A DNA stretch of 64,000 nucleotides, from assembly GCF_021390645.1 (NCBI RefSeq), contig NZ_JAJEJT010000002.1, positions 1,922,001 to 1,986,000 of the forward strand, given 5' to 3'. The position numbers and the translations under genes are program-made. Below are positions 24,434 through 33,969 of the stretch, piece after piece. Each line of letters starts with the position of its first letter. Positions within the stretch are counted from its first letter, which is position 1. Below the pieces are notes generated by a model. That model was not told the DNA's origin. It searched no databases and saw only the letters and a program-made list of their open reading frames with translations. This stretch comes from Paraburkholderia flagellata (GTDB lineage Bacteria; Pseudomonadota; Gammaproteobacteria; Burkholderiales; Burkholderiaceae).

Positions 24434-27184
24434 TCACGAAGCGCTGTAGCTCCTGATCTCGTCTTCAGAGATGGTCCATTCTGGTTTATCCAGGTCGACT
24501 GCCTCAACCGCTTTCTCTGGCACCGGCTCACGCTTTTCCTTCCCTGAATTTGGCCGGTCAGGGTCGTCCGTGTCTCCAACAGAAGTCTTCCCCTGATTCT
24601 CAAGCGCCATTCCCATGATCAGTTTTCCTTCGGCCGTCTCGCGCATCTTCAAAATCCCAGCAGCGAAATCGCGTGCGCGTTCGCGCCTGAGGGTTGCCAT
24701 TGCCTGCCCCTCCGTGCGCAAGTACTCTTGATACGCAAGCCGTTCCATGTGTGTGAGCTGCGACAGCAGTTCATAGTAGTCAGAGAAGCACTCTTCCCAC
24801 CGGCCTGCTACCCAAACGATGACGCGTCCAATGGAATCAGGATCGTATCGAATGAGAACCCATTGCCCAACCACGTCTGGCTCACGAAGCCTGGGATGAA
24901 AATACTCCAGATTTAAGGCCCGAATCGATCCTCTACGCGTGACCTTTCTATAGCCGCCTCTAATCGCGGGCATACATAAAAATACGAATTCCTCGTTGTT
25001 CTCCACAACTGGAATGTGCGAGGTCCCGACCTCACTCAATATGCGATTTTCGAATTCAACAATCGTCTCTGCGCGCGTTCTCGATGATGGATTTCTTGGC
25101 GCCCTCTCATAATATTTTTCATCGAACGCATTACGAATTTCCGTCATTGTATGAAGAGCCGTCTTCTTGGGGTCAAATTCGTCAAGCAAAGCGCGGTAGT
25201 CGACGTCGGGCTTCCGGTAGCCGGAGATGTTCATTGTCGTCTCCGCATCGTCCGCGCGAAAACTCGACTCAACCGGCTGTCCGTCGCGTGGACTCCTCGA
25301 TCGACGATTCAGCTTGATTACACCATACCTCGCGATAGTGTCCTCAAACTGCTTGGCCTTGAATTCGAGCGCTCTGTCACACACAATAATCTGAGGCAAT
25401 CGATCATTGTTTCTTCTTACACATTCGATTAGCAATCGATACAAGGTCTCATATCCCGGAGGGCCGTAGTGCATGACATGCGCGAGCACCCTGCCGCTGC
25501 AAGCGTCGACCATTTTAGAGCGCCACACTTCTCTTTTGGCTACGGCCCCAGTGATTGCGCAGACTGGATTCACTGGTAGAGGGGTATGGTCGATATGGGC
25601 CACTTCCATCGGAATTTTCCCTTTCACCAAACGGTTGACTTTTCCATGTGGAACATAGTCACCGTACGGATAGGCAGCAAATTTCCCGTCCTGCTCCCGA
25701 ACAATCATGCAGAAATCGAGTGCCTTGATTCTCTTACGAATGGTCTCCCTGCTCACTGGCCGAACACCGGCCTGCCTGCAACGTTCAGTGTAGATTCCTG
25801 TAATCGTTGCCGGCGATGGTGCCGTATCGGTCAAGAAGTCTTCATCGAGACACGTGCGCCAAATCTCGTATTCTCCGTCTGTTCGACTAATGTGTGATCC
25901 ACAGTTGTCGTACGATGTTAGAAGAGCCTCCACGGGCGACGTCCCCTGAACCTGAGCCAGTCGCACTCTTCGGATTTTTTCCTCGCGCGTTCTAGCGCGT
26001 ATTGGCTTACCAGCACGCTTCCCGTACGGCCAAATCCATTGATCGATTGGTCGATTGATTAGTTCGAATATCGCAAACGCTTCGCTTCTCCTCTTTTCGG
26101 AGACACGCATAATCCGTGGCACCTCCGGTACGTCGTAGTTCCAGGCATTTCTGGCGCAGTAGTCCCTCACTTGCGCGATGTCCAGCTCGAGAACACGCGT
26201 GTCCTGTCTGAGCGAATAGGACGTTCTCCCCGCATTGAGGACATGCCACGATTTCCCATCCCACTGAAATTCTTGACCATCCACTGGAAGCGGGCGAATG
26301 GAGCGGGGAGCCAGTGCACCTTGTGCGGCACGTTCGAGCTTGTGCGCCAGGAAAGCTTGATGATCCCGATAGACAAATACAATCTCTGTCTCGCGAAGAT
26401 CCCGCTCAGTGATGGGGAAATATACAAGCCCGTGCGCGATGGCAAACTTGATCGCCTCCGGCGAGTGGCCGCTCTGAATAAGCTTCCGACGTGACGTCAC
26501 GATCTCGTTGCGCACATCTCTACAAACCCGCTCAACCTCCTCCTCCTGGGGACGCCGATAGTCGATGTCATAGCATCTAGCCAAATAGGCACAGTTTCCA
26601 GCGAGGTATCCGCCGAGTTGCCTTTCACTAAGCACCACGTGGCCAATCCCGTAGCGGACCAATGCCGCGTCGATGGAAGGCGAGTACCACGACTGATCAT
26701 CGCGCTTTGCATATAGTGAGTTATCGTTGAGTTTTTCCTCCTGCCGAACTTCAAAAAAGTAGACTCGCGCAGTTTCGATAACCAGGGCGTGAAATAGATG
26801 ACTTGTTGTGCCAGTTCGCCGCCCCGCTGAATCAACCGTATCGATACCGCGCAGTCGGACTCGATTCCAAAACTCCAGTACATCTGGCGAACAAAGATGG
26901 TTGTCAGCGTAGAGCAGAGCAGTCAACTCCAGACTGACGCTGCCAAACGTCATCACACGCCCCATTTTCGTAGAGGGGTATCGGCCAGTAACGTTACCCA
27001 CCTCTCTATCTCCGCGAGGGGTGCTGTCGGGTTGTCCGAGGCGAATCTGGCGGACCAGCGCCTGCCCGAGGCTCGTCACCCGGGCGTGCTCTAGAACCTC
27101 ACTCAACCGTTGATCACTTAATGGAAAACCTGGCTTTGCCCATTCCTGTATCTCAGTTCTGTCGGCACTCTCTCTTGCATTCAT
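24434..27184 (-). CDS. Fused TnsA-like/TnsB-like DDE transposase
   Basis: A 916-residue transposase from the ATG at 27184 (GGAG eight bases upstream; an in-frame start at 27214 adds ten residues). Residues 430-660 form the rve/Mu DDE core with D532 (HIDHTPLP), D603 (VCDRALEF, normally DNGxEF) and E639 (QPVESSF). A Mu-type beta-barrel and a helical tail follow. Residues 60-200 look like a TnsA endonuclease domain: YPSTKMGR, VSLELTALL and FFEVR. The expected PDF aspartate reads in SHLFHALV and the ExK reads EVR, so the nuclease site seems degenerate. A TnsAB fusion of this size fits a Tn7-like element; loss of 5'-cleavage would favour replicative transposition. Confidence 0.88.
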   Translation of the reverse strand: MNARESADRTEIQEWAKPGFPLSDQRLSEVLEHARVTSLGQALVRQIRLGQPDSTPRGDREVGNVTGRYPSTKMGRVMTFGSVSLELTALLYADNHLCSPDVLEFWNRVRLRGIDTVDSAGRRTGTTSHLFHALVIETARVYFFEVRQEEKLNDNSLYAKRDDQSWYSPSIDAALVRYGIGHVVLSERQLGGYLAGNCAYLARCYDIDYRRPQEEEVERVCRDVRNEIVTSRRKLIQSGHSPEAIKFAIAHGLVYFPITERDLRETEIVFVYRDHQAFLAHKLERAAQGALAPRSIRPLPVDGQEFQWDGKSWHVLNAGRTSYSLRQDTRVLELDIAQVRDYCARNAWNYDVPEVPRIMRVSEKRRSEAFAIFELINRPIDQWIWPYGKRAGKPIRARTREEKIRRVRLAQVQGTSPVEALLTSYDNCGSHISRTDGEYEIWRTCLDEDFLTDTAPSPATITGIYTERCRQAGVRPVSRETIRKRIKALDFCMIVREQDGKFAAYPYGDYVPHGKVNRLVKGKIPMEVAHIDHTPLPVNPVCAITGAVAKREVWRSKMVDACSGRVLAHVMHYGPPGYETLYRLLIECVRRNNDRLPQIIVCDRALEFKAKQFEDTIARYGVIKLNRRSRSPRDGQPVESSFRADDAETTMNISGYRKPDVDYRALLDEFDPKKTALHTMTEIRNAFDEKYYERAPRNPSSRTRAETIVEFENRILSEVGTSHIPVVENNEEFVFLCMPAIRGGYRKVTRRGSIRALNLEYFHPRLREPDVVGQWVLIRYDPDSIGRVIVWVAGRWEECFSDYYELLSQLTHMERLAYQEYLRTEGQAMATLRRERARDFAAGILKMRETAEGKLIMGMALENQGKTSVGDTDDPDRPNSGKEKREPVPEKAVEAVDLDKPEWTISEDEIRSYSAS

Positions 27185-29113
27185 TTCCTCTGCTCCATTC
27201 ACCAAATAACACATCGTCCCGACGGGTCACCGCGACGGCTCACGCTCACATTCGAGCGCCACTAAGTCGCAGTGCCTCTCACAGGTCAGCAGAGTTTTGA
27301 TTTAGAGCGAGGACGACCAAAGACGAACGGCTGATGATTCGACTCTCATCGCGGCACCGCCCAAGAGGTCGTCAAAGGGAAACGACTCAGCCGCGTTGAA
27401 CGCGGAACCCACATACATTCGAGTGCCTGTTCCGCCGTAACGTGAACACTCTCGCTATCTAACGTGTCCAGACGACCACTCGGCTCGGCGGCGCATGTTG
27501 CTCGGCTACGTGCAGCACTACATATGCAAGCTGCCCCAAGTGACTCCGGTTGGCAACGTGCCTCGACATCTTGTGCACGTAAAGTTGAGCTCGTGGGGTC
27601 TTGGTTGCCGATGCGCGTTGCCAATGTCGCGATCAACGCAAGCGTGCTTGCCAGGACGCTTGCGCTAGCGAACGAAGCTGTCCGCGTTGTCACTACGTCG
27701 GTTCTTGGCGTACGAACTCCGCCCCGGGCCGTAACGAGCGCGTCAATGGCTTCGTGCTTTGAAGCGTCCAGATTGACGCTCGACGTGATATCGATTTCCT
27801 GTCGCCGGTACATTCCCTTTGCTCCGGATACTGGTGCCAACATTGCCTGAACTTGGGTCCGTTGGGCAAGAAAGCGTACACGCCGCTCCCGTAGCCCATA
27901 CCCACGTAGATTCCGAGGCAAGGTACGCTCAGTGTCCGGCAGTCCACCGCCGCGTAAATTGGAAATCGATGTTCATCTCTGTATGGAAAGGTGTCTTCTA
28001 CCGCTACGTTATTCGCACATGATGCGCGGCCTCAAATCGGGCCTGTGAGGAAGTTTGAACTCAATTCAACGACTGCGTTCGGGCTCTATCGGAGATCGGT
28101 TGGACTGCCCTGGAGACAGCCCAACAAGTCCGTAAACAGTCTCGCCGAGCGCCATAGAGAAGGCGCTTGCAGGCGCACTACTACGGAGTTGCTGTCCAGA
28201 TTCGAATGGAGTCAGTCAGTGTTTGCATCGCAACCTCCGCTGATTTCTGCAACCACTTTGTTTAGCGCTTCCGACTGCGAGCGACCGTACTTCCGGCCAA
28301 ATAGCCAAGCACGCCGACCCGTGACGATCTCGATGCCGCCGGCGTGAGTCTGGCCGAATGCATCGTGTTCCGGCAGCGTACTTCATTGGATGCCTGTCGC
28401 TGTGTACGACGATGCCAGCAATCCCCGCCTACTCCAGTCCAATCTCGGTAGGACCGAAAGTTGCCAATCCGTACTCCCATACATCCTCCACATTCAGGTA
28501 CTCAACAAACGCCGCGAATCTACAAGCGGCTACCTACGGGTTAATGCAATACAACCATGGGCAAAGTGGCTGGGGTACTGCCCCTACTGTGCCTCGATCG
28601 AGCAAGACTCACAGCACTCGTTCGACAGCCTGCTCTCGTCGACATACAGCTCCCTTGCCTCGTCTCGGACTGCTACCGAGCCGGCGACTTCAACGTGCAC
28701 GTTTGCCGCGTTTTGGTACGGTTTCCTTTATATCCTGTCGGGGAATTCATTTTTAGTCTACGCGCAACAAGATGGCAAGAAGTTTCGCTCTCGAAACGAC
28801 GCCATGTTTTTCGGCATTTCCATTGATATCAAACGTATATGACCAATTCACAATTTGAACCGGAATCCATTTCCCGACTCAGGCGGCGACTTTAAAGTTA
28901 ACCCTGGTTGCATTCTTCTTGAATTCTTTCCGAAGAGACGTACTATTCGGTATCTCAAACATTCAAGATCAAGAGAATCGACGACAAGACGGATAGCAAA
29001 CGTGTACGAGATAGCAGCCTACCTGACTAACTTCACCCCACTTTCCCTGTACTCGCGAGCCATCTTCATCCTGCATGAATCTCTCTTATTAACTAGTTAC
29101 TTAGGATACCGAC
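27185..29113. other. Long region without intact genes
   Basis: About 1.9 kb beyond the transposase start, where the adjacent Tn7-like end would be expected. I could not identify repeated transposase-binding sites or a terminal TGT/ACA pair by eye. Frames at 27346-27921 (-), 27464-27850 (+) and 28390-28842 (+) lack family features. A disrupted coding stretch is listed separately at 28212-28540. Confidence 0.45.
28212..28540 (-). pseudogene. Disrupted coding remnant of unknown family
   Basis: On the minus strand one frame reads FAAFVEYLNVEDVWEY, then GLATFGPTEIGLE, an internal TAG, then AGIAGIVVHSDRHPMKYAAG. After a one-base shift near 28370 another frame continues AFGQTHAGGIEIVTGRRA, WLFGRKYGRSQSEALNKVV, to a TGA at 28214. 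The two halves join smoothly in composition and look like real protein. I do not recognise the family. Confidence 0.4.
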
Positions 29114-29701
29114 ATGAATACTCACACTTCGTCCAACTCTTCGAGTTCGCCACGTTCTCTATCCATGGCCGGGCTAACAATGTGCCGATCGATTTACGAC
29201 GCGCAGGGCCTTTGTGATTGTGTCGAGTTGGATGTGGGGGCACGAGAACAAACTCAGCCTCGAATCTCGAACCACTCCATCGAAAACTCGTCCGATTTAG
29301 TCAGCGAGAGTGAATCCGACCATGAAACCTACGTGTTCCGGTTTGCGACTGCCCCTCGCGTAGACAGGCAAGCGATCGACCCATGCAATGCCCAATCGGT
29401 GCTCACGTACCCTATGGATAGGCACATGCAGAAGCTCATAAGAAATCTCCGAATATTGCATACCTTGTGTGGTGATACTGAAGAGGTTCCAGATACAACC
29501 AGACCTGAAAGGCGTGCGGAATTCGACCGGGCCGTCTGCAAATGGAATATGAAGAGGAGAACGCTCGAGATGACGGCGACAACGAGGTCGCGTGCAGGCG
29601 AAGGTCGCGAAAAGGTTGAGCCGCTAAGCGGAACCGGAAATGTGTGGCCGCAGTGGCAGCCGCCGCTGCAACGCCGCACCCGTTCTTCCAGAGAAATCTG
29701 A
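29114..29701 (+). CDS. Hypothetical protein, first gene of an unknown cluster
   Basis: A 195-residue protein with a Ser/Thr-rich N-terminus (MNTHTSSNSSSSPRSLSMAG) and a basic C-terminal half (MDRHMQKLIRNLRILHTLCGDTEEV, RAVCKWNMKRRTLEMTATTRSR). No domain is recognised. The start has AGGAT upstream and the stop is 12 bp before the next gene, which supports co-transcription. It could also begin at a downstream Met (the MAGL at about residue 18). Confidence 0.45.
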   Translation: MNTHTSSNSSSSPRSLSMAGLTMCRSIYDAQGLCDCVELDVGAREQTQPRISNHSIENSSDLVSESESDHETYVFRFATAPRVDRQAIDPCNAQSVLTYPMDRHMQKLIRNLRILHTLCGDTEEVPDTTRPERRAEFDRAVCKWNMKRRTLEMTATTRSRAGEGREKVEPLSGTGNVWPQWQPPLQRRTRSSREI

Positions 29702-29713
29702 GAGGCATGCACC

Positions 29714-30904
29714 ATGGCACGCAAGGAAAGTATTCAGAGACTGATAGCAGCAGGCTGTACAACGACTGAGTTTGGCGAACGCATGTTTGGATTCCAGATG
29801 CCGAATGTATGCGTTATTCGCGGACCAATTATCGATGGTCGCTTGCCGGAGCCCATGCCAGAGGACATTGACCTCTACATAGTAACCGGCCCGCTGACCC
29901 CTCTTGTAGCGGGTACGCTCGCGCTCGCGAGACTCGATGCGCCTGTACTTCTTTGCCCTGACGACGGACTGGCCGAGAATGATCCAGAATTCCCGGCGAC
30001 CACCGAACTCCTTCGATCATCGGAAGTCTTTGCCTCCAATTCGATCGGATGTCTCGAGGTCTGTGGCATTCAGTTTCATGCCGCACAGAGCGATAAGAGT
30101 GCCAACTTGAGTCACCCGGCCAACGACGTAGCTGCAAGCTCCCGCGCCTCAAGCACGCGTCGCACGCGGAGACACTCGACCGCCATCATCGAGCAAGAGG
30201 TCTCGCCGTGGCTACCGCATGCCGTACTTTCACGAAAGCCCTTGGACAAGACTGAGGCAGATCCAGTTCAAAGAGTGAAGGACCGCCTGCTGGCCATCGG
30301 GTCCGCGCTACGGCACCCGGGAACCGAGGCACCGAAGGAGGACCCCCTGCCCTGGATTTGCATCCACGATTGCGGTGGCGACGTGATATCGACATGCGCA
30401 AATCCATTGTCGGGCGCCACGGAGATGAGCCTGTTTGAACACAAATTGCGGCCTCTACCGAATGCACTACAGACGGCAACTGCAGCTACCGTCTCGCTAT
30501 TTGATCCGCTGTTTTCCATCGCGTCCGAACATACCCTGTTCCCCCACCGTCACATACAACCAGACGTTCCGTACCTCAGCAAAGAGTTCGCTCTTTGGTG
30601 CGCCGGTGTCGTGGCGGGAGGTGACGTATTGACCCAGACCGGTAGACGCTATGCCATCGAGGCATTCCCGCTGGATAGACTCACAGGGCGTAGCAGAATC
30701 TACATTGGACTAATGGTAGAGGGCTTGCTGAGCACTGAGATTCCCGAGCTGAAGAAAAAGCTCGCAGCGCGCTTTCGCGATCCGAACGCATCGGCAATTG
30801 TGTTCGATCTCATTCCCGTAAATGACCTTGAAGGCGCGAAGGAGCTCGTGCCGCATCTCTCGAGAGATGCAATGGACCTCGCGTTCGAGGCAACGAGGCA
30901 CTAA
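29714..30904 (+). CDS. Hypothetical protein of unknown cluster, 396 residues
   Basis: The largest protein of the plus-strand cluster. The N-terminal 110 residues alternate hydrophobic strands and turns (VCVIRGPIIDGRLPEPMPED, DLYIVTGPLTPLVAGTLALA, APVLLCPDDGL), suggesting an alpha/beta fold. A Ser/Arg-rich linker follows (about 140-160). The C-terminal 200 residues include PWICIHDCGGDVISTCANP, LSKEFALWCAGVVAGGD and ASAIVFDLIPVNDLEGAKELVPHLS. The two-domain layout and mid-protein linker suggest a structural or adaptor protein. I do not recognise the family. GAGAGG precedes the ATG; the next gene follows after 35 bp. Confidence 0.65.
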   Translation: MARKESIQRLIAAGCTTTEFGERMFGFQMPNVCVIRGPIIDGRLPEPMPEDIDLYIVTGPLTPLVAGTLALARLDAPVLLCPDDGLAENDPEFPATTELLRSSEVFASNSIGCLEVCGIQFHAAQSDKSANLSHPANDVAASSRASSTRRTRRHSTAIIEQEVSPWLPHAVLSRKPLDKTEADPVQRVKDRLLAIGSALRHPGTEAPKEDPLPWICIHDCGGDVISTCANPLSGATEMSLFEHKLRPLPNALQTATAATVSLFDPLFSIASEHTLFPHRHIQPDVPYLSKEFALWCAGVVAGGDVLTQTGRRYAIEAFPLDRLTGRSRIYIGLMVEGLLSTEIPELKKKLAARFRDPNASAIVFDLIPVNDLEGAKELVPHLSRDAMDLAFEATRH

Positions 30905-30939
30905 CCGGATATCTGTCCCATGCGGTTCGAGGTGTCGTA

Positions 30940-31458
30940 ATGGCTAAATCATCGAAACTTGCAGATTTCAGCATCAATTTGGCCGACGCGGTTGGTCAAC
31001 AGTACCTCAAGGAGGAAGCAACCGTCTGGTTCGTTGGTGAAGATTCGCTTGTTCGCCCATTCGCGCGGCAAGGACGATTGAGGTTTGTTGTACAAATTCC
31101 GAGTCGAGTTTGTGTTTATGTCCATTTCGAGAACTGCACCAACCCCTTGTGGCTCGTCGAAGATGTCCATCCACTGTCTCTCGTCTACTCGCCAACGCTC
31201 CTCATAACAGCCTCCGATAGGCTGCATCCGTTTCTCATGTATATAGGTCCGACGATATATACGCCGTCAATCGACCACCTCGCGGAGCTTATTGATGTTA
31301 CGTCGATTAACACGTTCCTCGACGACATCGAATCGCTCTCGTCATCGAGATATCCGTGTTGCGCGGACAGTTCATCGGCATTGAATGCGCTATTCCAGGA
31401 TTGGCGAACAACCTACAACCAAACGCTGCGCAGGGAGGCAACATGGCAAGTGCACTGA
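30940..31458 (+). CDS. Hypothetical protein of unknown cluster, 172 residues
   Basis: A compact, mostly beta-rich protein (LRFVVQIPSRVCVYVHFENC, PLWLVEDVHPLSLVYSPTLL, YIGPTIYTPSIDHLAELIDV). No membrane segments or signal. Its last 16 bp overlap the next gene's start (31443), so the pair is translationally coupled. No family recognised. Both the overlap and the shared strand with 29714-30904 indicate one functional unit. Confidence 0.6.
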   Translation: MAKSSKLADFSINLADAVGQQYLKEEATVWFVGEDSLVRPFARQGRLRFVVQIPSRVCVYVHFENCTNPLWLVEDVHPLSLVYSPTLLITASDRLHPFLMYIGPTIYTPSIDHLAELIDVTSINTFLDDIESLSSSRYPCCADSSSALNALFQDWRTTYNQTLRREATWQVH

Positions 31459-32102
31459 ATCGATCAAGCGGCCCCGAGCGAAATCCATTCATCGTTACAG
31501 AAGCAGGGCTGACCCCAGATAGGAAGCCGGGCCTCTTTCGCGAAGTGCCTCTTCCTATGTCCGTCGCAATCGACACGAGTCCCTTGCAGTGTGCGCCCGA
31601 GCGCTTTATTCCCCGTGGCCTTCGGTTCGCCTCCGAAAAAGCACGTGCGCTGACGTACCTGCAACCATCGATTTCCATCGACCTCGCACACGCGCTCACC
31701 GCGATGGTGTATGGATTCAGCGACTGGCTGGCGCTCGAAGCAGCTTACGATCAGGCACGCCCGCTCGGTCGATATGTCTCGCCCGTTGACGAAGACATAG
31801 ATCGCGAACGTCAGCGTCTGCGGCGCCAATGGCAAGTACGCGTCCTGCAAGTCGCCGCTGGCCTATCTCGAACGGCCGCAGTTGGACTGCAGCTCGACTG
31901 GAAGCCAACGTCCCGACAATTCGATTATACGCAGCCACTGAGGCCAATTTCCGTCTCAATTGACACACGAATATGCCGCTTCAGCGGAACGATCACTTTG
32001 GCATCTGTTGCACGCAGGGGTAACAAAAAGCTAAAGGCTCAGCGTCGGTCTCGTTCGAAGGGCTCCGACATAGATACCCCAAGTGCTGCATCTGGCCGCT
32101 GA
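31443..32102 (+). CDS. Hypothetical protein of unknown cluster with HxxAL...GFxDWxxL-type helix pair
   Basis: A 219-residue protein from the ATG at 31443, preceded by GGGAGG inside the previous gene. Residues 75-105 read ISIDLAHALTAMVYGFSDWLALEAAYD. This resembles a short helical module I associate with small plasmid and island proteins (H..AL....GF.DW..L). The flanks are a Pro-rich N-terminus and a strongly basic C-terminus (RGNKKLKAQRRSRSKG), suggesting nucleic-acid or membrane-surface contact. The family is not recognised with confidence. Confidence 0.6.
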   Translation: MASALNRSSGPERNPFIVTEAGLTPDRKPGLFREVPLPMSVAIDTSPLQCAPERFIPRGLRFASEKARALTYLQPSISIDLAHALTAMVYGFSDWLALEAAYDQARPLGRYVSPVDEDIDRERQRLRRQWQVRVLQVAAGLSRTAAVGLQLDWKPTSRQFDYTQPLRPISVSIDTRICRFSGTITLASVARRGNKKLKAQRRSRSKGSDIDTPSAASGR

Positions 32103-32175
32103 CATCTATCTTTCCAAACGTTGACGCTGGGAGTTTCACTCGAGTCATTGACTCGATCAATCAATGGAGGCTCTG

Positions 32176-32640
32176 ATGAGCTCAATTCCGAAAATTTCAG
32201 ACGATGAGTACGAGTGCTTTACCTGCGGAAGGATTTTTACCACACGCGTGTTCGAGATTACTCGTGAGTGGGACCGCGTTCACTACTGCACGATATTACC
32301 CGAGGTCGAGGTCGAAGAGGCCTACGGTCTGGAGTGCTACTGCTCACAGGCTTGTTTGGTTGCCCGCAGAGCCAACGTTATGGCGAACGAGAGCGTGCCG
32401 ATTCGACCTGCCGGTCTTGAGCCAATCGAGACTTGTGCGAGATGCGCTGGGCCCGTGGATATGTCGGAGTTTCATCTCGCCTATGTCGAATCCGAAACGA
32501 TGATGAATGGCTTCGTCGGGATAACGCTAGATTGCGAATACCTCGCGGTAGTTTGCAACCGCTGTCTGCCTCGTACGCTAGGCTGCGAAGAAGTCGTCTC
32601 CACGCCGGAAGCGCTAGCGCTGATAGTGGCGAGTACCTGA
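32176..32640 (+). CDS. Small protein with zinc-ribbon-like cysteine pairs
   Basis: A 154-residue protein with four Cys pairs: YECFTCGRIF, LECYCSQACL, ETCARCAGPV and VVCNRCLPRT. Paired CxxC knuckles of this kind usually bind zinc. The ATG at 32176 is chosen because GGAGG lies seven bases upstream; another in-frame ATG is at 32164. The gene ends the plus-strand cluster and converges on the protease operon, 131 bp apart. The role may be DNA- or protein-binding; not recognised further. Confidence 0.6.
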   Translation: MSSIPKISDDEYECFTCGRIFTTRVFEITREWDRVHYCTILPEVEVEEAYGLECYCSQACLVARRANVMANESVPIRPAGLEPIETCARCAGPVDMSEFHLAYVESETMMNGFVGITLDCEYLAVVCNRCLPRTLGCEEVVSTPEALALIVAST

Positions 32641-32771
32641 CTTGCGACCTTTCGCGGGCCGTGACTGTATGTCCGGACGGCAAAGAAGAGCTAAGGGAAC
32701 CGCCGCGTTAGCGGAAGTCGATACGTCGCGGCGGCCCGGATGTTTAGCCAAGAGACTGCGTAACTTCAGGC

Positions 32772-33365
32772 TCATTGGGACGGTTTCAACCTGCGAAGAT
32801 ATTGCGCAAAAGCAGTTTCGTCTTTTAGGTTACGCCGTCGATTTCGCGTTGCAAGCGGCGCACTGACCACAAGGAATAGATTCTCGTTCGCCTCTGCGCC
32901 GTGACGCGTTAGCCAGATTGCTGTAACTAGCCGCTCCGGGACGTGAAGCAGCCTGACTTGAAAAGGCGCCTCTTCATCCTTCACGTTACGGTCGAGCCAA
33001 AGCGCCGCCTTATGTATCGCCCCGGTGATTTGTGACTCCAGAAGCCCACCGACCTCGGGGGCGGATTGCGGTCGCCCCTCGGAGTACCTAGAGATCGCGT
33101 AGTAGGCTGGTTTGTCACCGCGATAGATTTGATGGTGAAGAATGTCGGACTCTTTGCAAGTCTGTGGAAGTTCTTCAACGACGCTACCGGCATCGGGTTG
33201 ATCGAACTCCGCAGGAAGAGTGAGTATCCAGACGCGGTAAGTCTCGCCCAGTCGATGTATTGGATCTCGCCTGGGTTCGTAACGTGGATGCCGACGTAAC
33301 CATCTCCCCAGTTGGCGGGCGAGGTGTTGCGCGTGGTCATCTTTAAGAGGATAAGCGCTAGCCAT
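32772..33365 (-). CDS. Hypothetical partner of the papain-like protease operon
   Basis: A 197-residue protein without signal peptide or membrane segments. It starts with MASAYPLKDDHAQHLARQLGR and includes RVWILTLPAEFDQPDAG, GGLLESQITGAIHKAALWLDR and VRLLHVPERLVTAIWLTRHG. No family recognised. The start overlaps the end of the protease gene by 8 bp, so the two are made in step. An inhibitor, immunity or chaperone role for the protease would fit the layout but is inference. Confidence 0.6.
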   Translation of the reverse strand: MASAYPLKDDHAQHLARQLGRWLRRHPRYEPRRDPIHRLGETYRVWILTLPAEFDQPDAGSVVEELPQTCKESDILHHQIYRGDKPAYYAISRYSEGRPQSAPEVGGLLESQITGAIHKAALWLDRNVKDEEAPFQVRLLHVPERLVTAIWLTRHGAEANENLFLVVSAPLATRNRRRNLKDETAFAQYLRRLKPSQ

Positions 33366-33969
33366 TTTGTTGAGCCCTGAATCCGTACCATGAGTACGTC
33401 CAACTGCCGGTCCCCCAATATCCACCTGCAAGCAGGTTGAAGCTTAGCGGCCCCTCCCCATAAATCGGATCCATAATGTACACGTCTCTGTCGTCTTCGA
33501 AATATCCGACGATTAGTGCTGTGTGAGCAGTCTGGCCCCACGCAATTCGATATTGAACGGGCCCGTTCCCACTGGTAAGCAAGTTAATTACGTCATCTAT
33601 ATTCAGAGGCCCTGCCGACACCGTACTATCAGTTGGCGACTGAGAGAAGCTGATATGCAATGCCCCATAGGCGACCGCTGGATCGCAGACGCTGTCACAA
33701 ACTGCAGCACTTGCGCATCCAGGCATAACCTCGCCAACAATTACGTCAAGAGTTTGCGAGGTGCTGGTCAGAATCTGCTGGACCATCTGGGCGCAGCATG
33801 CCCAGCACAGATTCGCGTAGTGTCCACTGGTTGAATACCATTGCGAACCGAATTTCGCTGAGGGTATCGTTTGCGCGTTACCGCTCTCAGTTCCGTCGAA
33901 CGGGACACTAGGCGAGGGATAAAGGGCAGAATCAGATATCGGTTGCCCTTGTTCGGAGAATATGGTCAT
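33358..33969 (-). CDS. Papain-like cysteine protease
   Basis: A 203-residue protein with the papain-like cysteine peptidase core. The catalytic Cys55 is in NLCWACCAQMV, preceded by Gln43 (GSQWY), a candidate oxyanion residue. His149 is in AHTALIVGYFED and Asp167 in VYIMDPIYGEG. This order (Q, C, H, D) matches the C70/AvrRpt2-type and related small bacterial peptidases. No signal peptide is present at the ATG (33969), which overlaps the stop of the upstream lipoprotein gene as ATGA. Tight coupling to a lipoprotein and an unknown partner suggests a three-part effector or signalling unit. Confidence 0.8.
   Translation of the reverse strand: MTIFSEQGQPISDSALYPSPSVPFDGTESGNAQTIPSAKFGSQWYSTSGHYANLCWACCAQMVQQILTSTSQTLDVIVGEVMPGCASAAVCDSVCDPAVAYGALHISFSQSPTDSTVSAGPLNIDDVINLLTSGNGPVQYRIAWGQTAHTALIVGYFEDDRDVYIMDPIYGEGPLSFNLLAGGYWGTGSWTYSWYGFRAQQNG

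Noticed and set aside
17000..28000. CRISPR array or Cascade genes of a CRISPR-associated transposon
   Set aside because: No repeat-spacer pattern and no cas gene is visible, although TniQ and TnsC-like genes prompted the search.
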